Shown here piece after piece: positions 26,244-33,764 of a stretch of DNA of 33,764 bases. Position 1 is the stretch's first letter. The number at the start of each line of letters is the position of its first letter. This DNA is from Pseudomonas sp. BN417. Lineage in GTDB: Bacteria > Pseudomonadota > Gammaproteobacteria > Pseudomonadales > Pseudomonadaceae. The stretch is from the NCBI RefSeq assembly GCF_029871205.1, contig NZ_SSOJ01000086.1:1-33764 (forward strand). Reading direction: 5' to 3'. The notes under the pieces were generated by a model. The model saw nothing but the letters and a program-made list of their open reading frames with translations, was not told where the DNA came from and did not search any database. Made by a program: the position numbers and the translations under genes.

Positions 26244-26652
26244 GCGGTTTCCTTCTGTTGGCGGAGTATCCTCGCGTAACTATAACCAAAAGCCGTCGAG
26301 CGTGATCCTGCGTCGCGTCACAGCAAGCCAAGCAAGATTCCGCAACGGATTACTTGACTTGTGCTCTGCTAATCCGAAGAATCCAGGGTTCGCTGTTGTA
26401 GTGGGCCGGCCGCAAGTCGGAAGCTGCAGCAGACGATGAGGTGCATACCCGCGCCGACCTGTAACACCCGCAACGCGTTACCTCGCGCTGGGTGGGAAAG
26501 CCCCGCAACAACTCTCAGGGGCCGACCCAATGCTTGCTCAGTCAGTAGCTGACGTAGTCGGCGACCACCAGTCGCTCACGCTCTGCTTGCAAGCAAACCT
26601 ATTCAGGCCGTCCGGTCGCGGGCGGTTTACTGGCGTTCTAGAGGTGAAAAAC
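26244..26652 (+). other. ilvI upstream region with structured leader
   Basis: This 409-base region carries a candidate promoter, TTGACT (26354-26359), 17 bases, AAGAAT (26377-26382), then a leader of about 260 bases. Pairings visible: GTAAC/GTTAC (26461-26465 with 26477-26481); an outer TGGGT/ACCCA (26489-26493 with 26525-26529) enclosing GCCCC/GGGGC (26500-26504 with 26518-26522). From the ATG at 26530 a frame runs in phase into ilvI, but its leucines use CTT, CTC, TTG and CTA rather than the CTG of real genes here, so I read it as leader, not as an N-terminal extension. Confidence 0.5.
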
Positions 26653-28377
26653 GTGGAGCTTTTATCTGGCGCTGAAATGGTCGTCCGCTCGCTGCGTGAC
26701 GAAGGCGTTAAGTACATTTACGGGTACCCGGGTGGTGCCCTCCTGCATATCTACGATGCCCTGTTCAAGGAAAATGACGTAACCCACGTCCTGGTCCGTC
26801 ATGAGCAGGCTGCTACCCACATGGCTGACGGTTACGCCCGCGCTACCGGCAAACCCGGTGTGGTGCTGGTGACTTCCGGCCCCGGTGCGACCAACGCCAT
26901 CACGGGCATCGCCACTGCTTACATGGACTCCATTCCGATGGTGATCCTGTCGGGCCAGGTGCCGAGCAACATGGTCGGTACCGACGCCTTCCAGGAAACC
27001 GACATGGTCGGTATTTCCCGCCCGATCGTGAAGCACAGCTTCATCATCAAGCATCCCTCGGAAATCCCCGAGGTGATCAAGAAAGCCTTCTACATCGCCC
27101 AGTCCGGTCGTCCCGGCCCGGTTGTGGTCGACATTCCGAAGGACATGGGCGACCCGACCCAGAAGTTCGAATACAGCTACCCGAAAAAGGTCAAGCTACG
27201 TTCCTACAGCCCGGCGGTTCGCGGCCACTCCGGCCAGATCCGCAAGGCTGCCGAGATGCTCCTGGCCGCCAAGCGTCCGATCATGTATGCCGGTGGTGGC
27301 GTGATCATGGGTGGCGCATCCGAGCAGCTCACCGAGCTGGCGAAGATGCTCAACCTGCCGGTCACCAACACCCTGATGGGTCTCGGCGCCTTTCCGGGCA
27401 CCGACCGCCAGTTCGTCGGCATGCTGGGTATGCACGGCAGCTACACCGCCAACCTGGCGATGCACCATTCCGACGTGATCCTGGCCATCGGCGCACGATT
27501 TGACGACCGCGTCATCAACGGCCCCAGCAAGTTCTGCCCGAACGCCAAGATCATCCATATCGACATCGACCCGGCGTCGATCTCCAAGACCATCAAGGCC
27601 GACATCCCGATCGTGGGCCCGGTGGACAGCGTGCTGTCCGAGATGGTCGCCATCCTCAAGGAAATCGGCGAGACCCCGAACAAGGAAACCGTCGCCAGCT
27701 GGTGGAAGCAGATCGACGAGTGGCGCGCCGGTGGCGACATGTTCCCCTATGACAAGGGCGACGGCACCATCATCAAGCCGCAGAGCGTGATCGAGACCCT
27801 CTGGGAGGTGACCAAGGGTGATGCCTACATCACCTCCGACGTGGGTCAGCACCAGATGTTCGCGGCGCAGTACTACCGCTTCGACAAGCCCAATCGCTGG
27901 ATCAACTCCGGTGGCCTGGGCACCATGGGCTTCGGTTTCCCGGCGGCCATGGGCATCAAGCTGAACTTCCCGGATATCGATGTGGCTTGCGTCACCGGCG
28001 AAGGCAGCATCCAGATGAACATCCAGGAGCTGTCGACCTGCCTGCAGTACGACCTGCCGGTGAAGATCGTCAACCTGAACAATGGTGCGCTGGGCATGGT
28101 CCGCCAGTGGCAGGACATGCAGTACAACAGCCGTTATTCGCACTCCTACATGGAATCGCTGCCTGACTTCGTCAAGCTGGCCGAGGCTTATGGCCACGTC
28201 GGCATTCGCGTGACGGATCCGAAGGATCTGAAAGCGAAGATGGAAGAGGCATTCGCGCTGAAGAACCGTCTGGTGTTCCTCGACATCCAGGTCGATGCCA
28301 GCGAGCACGTCTACCCGATGCAGATCCGGGAAGGCGCCATGCGCGACATGTGGCTGAGCAAGACGGAGCGGACCTGA
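26653..28377 (+). CDS. ilvI: acetolactate synthase, large subunit
   Basis: Thiamine-diphosphate and FAD enzyme condensing pyruvate with pyruvate or 2-oxobutyrate, the first common step to valine, leucine and isoleucine. The 574-residue protein starts [18 protein letters not shown] from GTG at 26653 with AGAGG upstream; this gives the length I know for Pseudomonas IlvI. Catalytic Glu51 is in [19 protein letters not shown]. The Mg/ThDP motif is GEGSIQMN...LNN: GEG in place of the usual GDG, a variant I recall from beta- and pseudomonad homologues. IlvH follows two bases after the stop. Confidence 0.95.
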   Translation: MELLSGAEMVVRSLRDEGVKYIYGYPGGALLHIYDALFKENDVTHVLVRHEQAATHMADGYARATGKPGVVLVTSGPGATNAITGIATAYMDSIPMVILSGQVPSNMVGTDAFQETDMVGISRPIVKHSFIIKHPSEIPEVIKKAFYIAQSGRPGPVVVDIPKDMGDPTQKFEYSYPKKVKLRSYSPAVRGHSGQIRKAAEMLLAAKRPIMYAGGGVIMGGASEQLTELAKMLNLPVTNTLMGLGAFPGTDRQFVGMLGMHGSYTANLAMHHSDVILAIGARFDDRVINGPSKFCPNAKIIHIDIDPASISKTIKADIPIVGPVDSVLSEMVAILKEIGETPNKETVASWWKQIDEWRAGGDMFPYDKGDGTIIKPQSVIETLWEVTKGDAYITSDVGQHQMFAAQYYRFDKPNRWINSGGLGTMGFGFPAAMGIKLNFPDIDVACVTGEGSIQMNIQELSTCLQYDLPVKIVNLNNGALGMVRQWQDMQYNSRYSHSYMESLPDFVKLAEAYGHVGIRVTDPKDLKAKMEEAFALKNRLVFLDIQVDASEHVYPMQIREGAMRDMWLSKTERT

Positions 28378-28379
28378 AC

Positions 28380-28871
28380 ATGCGACACATCATCTCCCTG
28401 CTACTGGAAAACGAGCCAGGTGCGCTGTCCCGCGTAGTCGGCCTCTTCTCCCAGCGCAACTACAACATCGAAAGCCTGACCGTGGCTCCGACCGAAGACC
28501 CGACCCTGTCGCGTCTGACCCTGACTACTGTCGGCCACGATGAGGTGATCGAGCAGATCACCAAGAACCTCAACAAGCTGATCGAAGTGGTCAAGCTGGT
28601 GAACCTGTCGGAGAGCGCCCATATCGAGCGCGAACTGATGCTGGTCAAGGTCAAGGCCACCGGTGCCCAGCGCGCCGAGGTCAAGCGCACCACTGACATC
28701 TTCCGCGGTCAGATCGTCGACGTCACCAGCAGCGTCTACACGATCCAGCTGGCGGGAACCAGCGACAAGCTGGACAGCTTCATCCAGGCCATCGGCACCA
28801 GCTCGATCCTGGAAACCGTACGCAGTGGCGTCACCGGGATTTCCCGTGGCGACAAAGTGCTGACGATCTGA
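28380..28871 (+). CDS. ilvH: acetolactate synthase, regulatory small subunit
   Basis: Gives IlvI full activity and valine feedback inhibition. The 163-residue protein has the N-terminal ACT domain with NEPGALSRVVGLFSQRNYNIESL and the typical C-terminal small-subunit domain ending SGVTGISRGDKVLTI. Starts two bases after the ilvI stop, so the pair is co-translated. A terminator follows. Confidence 0.97.
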   Translation: MRHIISLLLENEPGALSRVVGLFSQRNYNIESLTVAPTEDPTLSRLTLTTVGHDEVIEQITKNLNKLIEVVKLVNLSESAHIERELMLVKVKATGAQRAEVKRTTDIFRGQIVDVTSSVYTIQLAGTSDKLDSFIQAIGTSSILETVRSGVTGISRGDKVLTI

Positions 28872-28882
28872 TCGCAGTCATG

Positions 28883-28910
28883 AAAAACCCCGCCTGGTGC
28901 GGGGTTTTTT
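28883..28910 (+). terminator. terminator after ilvH (bidirectional)
   Basis: AAAAACCCCGC (28883-28893) and GCGGGGTTTTT (28899-28909) with loop CTGGT. Runs of A and T on both sides let it act for ilvH on the plus strand and for ilvY on the minus strand. Confidence 0.92.
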
Positions 28911-28922
28911 ATTGCCCGGATT

Positions 28923-29804
28923 TTACTGGCGGCGATTCCAGAAAGCTGCGATCAGCGGGGCCTTGAGGCGTTTTTCCAGGGCGAACAGGCCGATGTCGTA
29001 GGCGGCCAATGGCGGCTGGATATCGTAGATGCGGATGCGTGCGGTCAGTGGGCTGTTGTCGAGCACGATCTGCGGAACCACGCCGATACCGAACCCAAGG
29101 CTCACCATGCTGACGATGGCCTCGTTGCCGCTCACCTGGGCATAGATGCGCGGCTTGATGCCGTGGCTTTTCAGCCAGCGGTCGGTCCGGGTCCGGGCCA
29201 GGCCTTCTTCCGAGAGAATCATCGGCACGTCCTTCCAGCTCTGCGCCGTGGGCTGCCTCCGTTGTTCTTCTGTCAGCAATTGAGGTGACTGTGGGCCAAT
29301 GAAGCGCAGCTCCGAGCGGGTAATCGACTGGAAGTCGACGCCGGCTGGCAGGTTGTCGGGTCGGGCGCCGATGGCAAGATCCTCCAGCCCTTGTTGCACC
29401 CGCTCGACGGCCCTTGCGGGGTCGCCGGTGTGCAGCTTCATTTCGATGCGGGGGTAGTCCAGGCGGAAGCTGCTCAGGATGTCGTAGAGGAAGCTGTAGC
29501 TCGCCGTCACCGAGCAATACAGGGAGAGTTCGCCGTGCAGGTCCAATTGGTCCTGCATGAGTCGTTGGCGGATGGCATGCCAGCCGCTCATGGCCTCGCT
29601 CGCGTATTCGCGGAACTGCTGCCCCTCGCGGGTCAGCTGAACCGAGCGACTGTCGCGCACGAACAGTGGTGCGCCGAGTTCGTCCTCGAGTTGCTTGATG
29701 CTGCGACTGAGCGCGGAGGGGCTGACATGCTGCTCACGGCTGGTTTTGCCGAAGTGCAGGTTGTCTGCCAGGGAAAGAAAGAGCTTGAGGGAATGGCTGT
29801 TCAT
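28923..29804 (-). CDS. ilvY: LysR-type activator IlvY
   Basis: Activates ilvC in response to its substrates acetolactate or acetohydroxybutyrate. The 293-residue protein has the N-terminal winged helix (MNSHSLKLFLSLADNLHFGKTSREQHVSPSALSRSIKQLE), the usual LysR HTH, then the effector domain. Close to E. coli IlvY at the N-terminus (HVSPS.LSR.I..LE..LG.PLFVRD.R.V.LT). ATG 29804 gives this N-terminus; ATG 29810 two codons upstream is possible. Divergent from ilvC with a 125-base shared regulatory region. Confidence 0.88.
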   Translation of the reverse strand: MNSHSLKLFLSLADNLHFGKTSREQHVSPSALSRSIKQLEDELGAPLFVRDSRSVQLTREGQQFREYASEAMSGWHAIRQRLMQDQLDLHGELSLYCSVTASYSFLYDILSSFRLDYPRIEMKLHTGDPARAVERVQQGLEDLAIGARPDNLPAGVDFQSITRSELRFIGPQSPQLLTEEQRRQPTAQSWKDVPMILSEEGLARTRTDRWLKSHGIKPRIYAQVSGNEAIVSMVSLGFGIGVVPQIVLDNSPLTARIRIYDIQPPLAAYDIGLFALEKRLKAPLIAAFWNRRQ

Positions 29805-29820
29805 GAGCATTTCGCATATC

Positions 29821-30946
<1,126 letters not shown>

Positions 30947-30963
30947 GGTCTTATCCCGATCTC

Positions 30964-30991
30964 AAAGAACGCGGCCTCGGCCGCGTTCTTT
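30964..30991 (+). terminator. ilvC terminator
   Basis: AAAGAACGCGGCC (30964-30976) and GGCCGCGTTCTTT (30979-30991), a near-perfect long stem with a T-containing tail (TTTCGTT), 18 bases after the ilvC stop. Confidence 0.88.
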
Positions 30992-31019
30992 CGTTATGGC
31001 GGCGGGCTTCTGGTATAAA
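30990..31019 (+). promoter_or_regulatory. candidate pssA promoter
   Basis: TATAAA (31014-31019) with TTCGTT (30990-30995) 18 bases upstream, overlapping the T tail of the ilvC terminator. Leader of about 65 bases. The -35 is weak. Confidence 0.4.
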
Positions 31020-31090
31020 GCCTGTTTGCCGGGCGGTGCATCCGTCATTCCCGTCCACCTCATTCCGTACTCGATGCAAGGATGTTGTTC

Positions 31091-31906
31091 ATGAGTGAAC
31101 GTCCCGAAGAGCCGAACCAGCCCGCTGACAACGACAGCCTGTTGCCGATCGACGAACACGTCGAGGAAGGCCAGGATGCCGAAGGGCGCAAGGTTCGCCA
31201 CCGCGGTATCTACCTGCTGCCGAACCTGTTCACCACTGCCAACCTGTTCGCCGGCTTCTACGCCATCGTCAACGCCATGAGTGGCAACTACTCGGTGGCG
31301 GCCGCGACCATATTCGTCGCCATGGTACTGGACAGCCTGGACGGCCGCGTTGCCCGTCTCACCAACACCCAGAGCGCCTTTGGTGCCGAGTACGATTCCC
31401 TGTCGGACATGGTCGCCTTTGGTGTGGCGCCCGCGCTGCTGGCCTTCGAATGGGCCCTGAGCGGCCTTGGTAGCGTCGGCCTGACCGTCGCCTTCATCTA
31501 TGTCGCTGGCGCGGCCCTGCGCCTGGCGCGCTTCAACACCCAGATCGGCAAGGTGGATAAGCGTTTCTTCATTGGCCTCGCCAGTCCGGCGGCAGCCGGC
31601 GTGGTGGCCGGCACCGTCTGGGCCTTCAGCGACTTCGGCATCAAGGGCTCGAACATGTCGTTCATCGTTGCCCTGCTGGTCGCCCTGGCCGGCATGCTGA
31701 TGGTGAGCAATATCAAGTTCTACAGCTTCAAGGACCTGGACCTGAAAGGGCGTGTGCCTTTCGTGGCCATCCTGGTGGTGGTGCTGGCCTTTGCCGTGGT
31801 GTTCAGCGATCCGCCGCGCATCCTCCTGCTGATCTTCCTGGCTTACGCCGCCTCCGGTCCGGTGCAATACTTGCTCCAGCTGCGCCGCCGCAAGCAGGTC
31901 GAGTGA
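31091..31906 (+). CDS. pssA: CDP-diacylglycerol-serine O-phosphatidyltransferase
   Basis: Makes phosphatidylserine, the precursor of phosphatidylethanolamine, at the inner membrane. The 271-residue protein has the CDP-alcohol phosphotransferase signature across residues 81-106 (Asp81, Asp84-Gly85, Ala88-Arg89, Gly98, Asp102, Asp106) and about eight hydrophobic segments after an acidic N-terminal tail. It is the membrane type II enzyme rather than the E. coli PLD-like type. ATG 31091 has AAGGA eight bases upstream; the ATG at 31082 is too close to that site. Confidence 0.96.
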   Translation: MSERPEEPNQPADNDSLLPIDEHVEEGQDAEGRKVRHRGIYLLPNLFTTANLFAGFYAIVNAMSGNYSVAAATIFVAMVLDSLDGRVARLTNTQSAFGAEYDSLSDMVAFGVAPALLAFEWALSGLGSVGLTVAFIYVAGAALRLARFNTQIGKVDKRFFIGLASPAAAGVVAGTVWAFSDFGIKGSNMSFIVALLVALAGMLMVSNIKFYSFKDLDLKGRVPFVAILVVVLAFAVVFSDPPRILLLIFLAYAASGPVQYLLQLRRRKQVE

Positions 31907-31919
31907 TGTAATTTCCCCG

Positions 31920-31964
31920 CGGCTCCGCAGTCTACTGGGCATCTCAGCCCAAGTTGCGGAGCCG
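31920..31964 (+). promoter_or_regulatory. hairpin sequestering the msrP ribosome-binding site
   Basis: CGGCTCCGCA (31920-31929) and TGCGGAGCCG (31955-31964) are perfect 10-base complements; an inner stem GGGC (31938-31941) with GCCC (31947-31950) extends it. The right arm contains the GGAG ribosome-binding site, and the ATG is only three bases beyond it. No T run follows, so it is not a simple pssA terminator. Confidence 0.6.
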
Positions 31965-31966
31965 CC

Positions 31967-32971
31967 ATGTTGATCCAGATCCCTCCTTCGTCCGCGTGCC
32001 GCGAACACGAAGTCACGCCCGAAGCCATCTATCTCTCCCGTCGACGCCTGCTCACCGCAGCTGGTGGCCTGGCCGCCATGGCCGCATTGCCCGGGCGTGC
32101 CCAGGATGCTTCCGCCTATCCCGATGTCGAGGCTGCCCAGGCTCCCACCTGGTTCGCCGACAAGCTCGCGGCCACCCGCTGGCAGGCGATTACTCCGGGG
32201 AACGAGGCGGTGACGCCGTTCAAGGATGCGACCCACTACAACAACTTCTACGAGTTCGGTACCAACAAGGGGGATCCGGCGCGCTACGCGGAGAAGATGC
32301 GCATCGAACCCTGGACCGTGCGAGTGGATGGCGAGGTCGCCAAGCCGGGCACCTACTCGGTAGAGGACCTGGTCAAGCCCCATGGGCTGGAGGAGCGCAT
32401 CTACCGCCTGCGCTGTGTGGAGGCCTGGTCCATGGTCATTCCCTGGCTGGGCTTTCCCCTGGCGGACCTGCTCAAGCAAGTCGAGCCGACCGGCAATGCG
32501 AAGTACGTCAGCTTCGAGACCCGGCTCGCCCCGGACGAGATGGCCGGCGTACGCTCGGGATTTTCCCTGATCGACTGGCCTTATGTGGAGGGCTTGAGGC
32601 TGGACGAAGCCATGCATCCGCTGACCATTCTCGCCGTGGGCATGTACGGTCGCGTACTGCCCAACCAGAATGGCGCTCCGCTGCGCCTGGTGGTGCCCTG
32701 GAAGTACGGATTCAAGAGCATCAAATCCATCGTGCGTATCGGTCTGGTCGGCGAGCAGCCGAGAACGACCTGGGAATCCATAGCGCCGCAGGAATATGGC
32801 TTCTATTCGAACGTCAATCCCGAGGTGGATCATCCCCGTTGGAGCCAGGCGCACGAGCGGCGCCTTCCCAGCGGCCTGTTCAGTCCGAACATAGTGCCGA
32901 CGCGCATGTTCAATGGTTATGAAGAAGTGGCCAGCCTCTATGCGGGGCTGGACCTGAGGAAGTACTACTAA
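31967..32971 (+). CDS. msrP: protein-methionine-sulfoxide reductase catalytic subunit MsrP
   Basis: Periplasmic molybdoenzyme (formerly YedY) that repairs oxidised methionines. The 334-residue precursor has a twin-arginine signal, [23 protein letters not shown] (residues 23-45), and the sulfite-oxidase fold with the Mo-ligating Cys150 in [15 protein letters not shown]. The substrate/cofactor region [13 protein letters not shown] is also present. Start ATG 31967. The stop overlaps the msrQ start (TAATG). Confidence 0.96.
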   Translation: MLIQIPPSSACREHEVTPEAIYLSRRRLLTAAGGLAAMAALPGRAQDASAYPDVEAAQAPTWFADKLAATRWQAITPGNEAVTPFKDATHYNNFYEFGTNKGDPARYAEKMRIEPWTVRVDGEVAKPGTYSVEDLVKPHGLEERIYRLRCVEAWSMVIPWLGFPLADLLKQVEPTGNAKYVSFETRLAPDEMAGVRSGFSLIDWPYVEGLRLDEAMHPLTILAVGMYGRVLPNQNGAPLRLVVPWKYGFKSIKSIVRIGLVGEQPRTTWESIAPQEYGFYSNVNPEVDHPRWSQAHERRLPSGLFSPNIVPTRMFNGYEEVASLYAGLDLRKYY

Positions 32972-33603
32972 TGCGTTTCAGACTCTGGCGACTTTTCGTA
33001 TTCGTGTTGGCGCTGATTCCCGTCTGCCTGTGGCTGTATCAGGCCTGGATATTCGCCCTGGGGCCGGATCCGGGAAAGGTGCTGGTCGACCGGCTGGGCC
33101 TTGGAGCACTCTGGTTCCTGCTGATCACCCTGGCGATGACGCCACTGCAGAAGTTGACCGGCTGGGGAGGGTGGATCGCGGTGCGTCGTCAGCTGGGGCT
33201 CTGGTGCTTCAGCTATGTGGTCATGCACGTCGGCGCTTACGCCGTGTTCCTGCTTGGCCTGGATATGCAGCAATTGCTGATCGACCTGGGCAAGCGGCCG
33301 TATATCTTTGTTGGCGCCCTGGGGTTCAGTGGCCTGTTGGCACTGGCCGTCACTTCGAATCGCTTCAGCGTCCGGCGCCTGGGCAAGCGCTGGAAGCAAT
33401 TGCATCGGCTGGTCTACGCCATTCTCGCCATTGCACTGCTGCATATGCTCTGGGTCGTGCGGGCGGATATGGCTGAGTGGTCCGGTTATGCACTGACCGG
33501 CGCTCTCCTGATGTTGCTGCGAATGCCGGGAATGGTGCGACTCCTGCCCAGGCTTTTCGTACCCTTCAGGCCGGATGACAGAAAGATTTCAAATAAGTGT
33601 TGA
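32971..33603 (+). CDS. msrQ: haem-binding membrane subunit MsrQ
   Basis: Passes electrons from the quinone pool (or flavin reductase) to MsrP. The 210-residue protein has six membrane helices and the ferric-reductase-like sequence: [22 protein letters not shown], with haem-ligand histidines there, and [23 protein letters not shown]. Formerly YedZ. Starts in the TAATG overlap with msrP. Its stop codon lies inside the -35 of the rRNA-type promoter. Confidence 0.95.
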   Translation: MRFRLWRLFVFVLALIPVCLWLYQAWIFALGPDPGKVLVDRLGLGALWFLLITLAMTPLQKLTGWGGWIAVRRQLGLWCFSYVVMHVGAYAVFLLGLDMQQLLIDLGKRPYIFVGALGFSGLLALAVTSNRFSVRRLGKRWKQLHRLVYAILAIALLHMLWVVRADMAEWSGYALTGALLMLLRMPGMVRLLPRLFVPFRPDDRKISNKC

Positions 33604-33627
33604 CGGCAGTTTTGGCATCCCTATAAT
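33581..33627 (+). promoter_or_regulatory. strong stringent-type promoter, probably rRNA operon P1
   Basis: TTGACG (33600-33605), a 16-base spacer and TATAAT (33622-33627), with an A/T-rich UP-like stretch upstream (33581-33597) and a GC-rich discriminator GCGCACC. In P. aeruginosa an rRNA operon follows msrQ. The -35 overlaps the msrQ stop codon. This is the type of promoter that DksA and ppGpp repress. Confidence 0.7.
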
Positions 33628-33658
33628 GCGCACCTCTTCCGGCGCAGTCGCCAAGCAA

Positions 33659-33681
33659 AACTCCTTGATAATCAATGAGTT
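33659..33681. repeat. dyad in the presumed rRNA leader
   Basis: AACTC-C-TTGAT-A-ATCAA-T-GAGTT: ten of eleven base pairs are symmetric around the central A. In RNA it would make a hairpin downstream of P1; role unknown. Confidence 0.5.
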
Positions 33682-33758
33682 GAGTGATTGGTGAGGGTGT
33701 CGGGAGGTTCCGCTTCGCAAGGTTCGCCGCTGGCGAATGAAGCTGGAAAAAGGAGGTG

Positions 33759-33764
33759 TTGACA
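33759..33764 (+). promoter_or_regulatory. -35 box at the window end (possible rRNA P2)
   Basis: The window stops exactly at a perfect TTGACA, about 132 bases after the first -10, after A-rich GGAAAAAGGAGG. It would be the -35 of a second, tandem rRNA promoter; the -10 is outside the window. Confidence 0.45.

Noticed and set aside
26530-26652. N-terminal extension of 41 residues on IlvI from ATG 26530.
   Set aside because: Codon use is unlike the gene body, the extension is not part of known IlvI proteins, and GTG 26653 has a ribosome-binding site and gives the standard N-terminus.

Overview
The window looks like chromosome from a high-GC Pseudomonas close to, but probably not identical with, the P. 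aeruginosa lineage. Gene order follows the P. aeruginosa PAO1 stretch as I remember it: pgi-panD-panC-panB-folK-pcnB-crcZ-cbrB-cbrA-gluQ-dksA, an aminotransferase, sfsA, the phu haem locus, prrF, cbpA, mrcB-lpoP, ilvI-ilvH-ilvC-pssA-msrP-msrQ, and then an rRNA operon. Two known Pseudomonas regulatory RNAs, CrcZ and PrrF, are recognisable by sequence. This is core genome: I see no transposon, prophage, CRISPR array or defence island.

Layout. 1-5846 (minus): glucose-6-phosphate isomerase (last few codons cut off), the pantothenate genes panB, panC and panD, folK and pcnB. 5847-6527: the CrcZ region, with a CbrB upstream site, an IHF site, a -24/-12 promoter and an A-rich decoy RNA. 6528-11092 (minus): the CbrAB two-component system with a 58-residue membrane protein (cbrX-like) overlapping cbrA. 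11153-12535 (minus): gluQ and dksA. 12729-14608 (plus): a class I aminotransferase and sfsA, ATGA-coupled. 14612-14935 (minus): a small Rieske protein.

14936-18917: a damaged haem-uptake locus. phuT, phuU and phuV and a ChaN-type lipoprotein gene are intact, but only about the last 45 codons of the outer-membrane receptor remain; phuS and the expected Fur-controlled divergent promoter are absent. 18959-19109 (minus): one prrF gene with a clear Fur box. 19196-22230 (minus): cbpA (cyclic-nucleotide binding), a TfoX C-terminal-domain protein and an APH/P-loop kinase fusion. 22347-25781 (plus): mrcB (PBP1b), its activator lipoprotein lpoP and a YqcC-family gene. 25791-26243 (minus): a DUF4124 protein.

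26244-33603: branched-chain amino acid genes ilvI-ilvH after a long, probably structured leader; an ilvY regulator divergent from ilvC; then pssA and the periplasmic methionine sulfoxide reductase pair msrP-msrQ. The window ends in a strong stringent-type promoter that overlaps the msrQ stop codon and is followed by a second -35 box, the expected start of an rRNA operon.

How the parts connect: CbrAB drives CrcZ, which titrates Hfq/Crc and so sets carbon preference; PrrF couples iron status to gene expression beside the haem locus; DksA is encoded in the same window as an rRNA promoter of the type it controls. The most worthwhile new points are the complete sigma-54/IHF/CbrB architecture, the haem-receptor deletion, two perfect DnaA boxes in promoters (one in mrcB), a hairpin that pairs the msrP ribosome-binding site, the ilvI leader, and a CRP/Vfr-like site placed for class I activation of cbpA.
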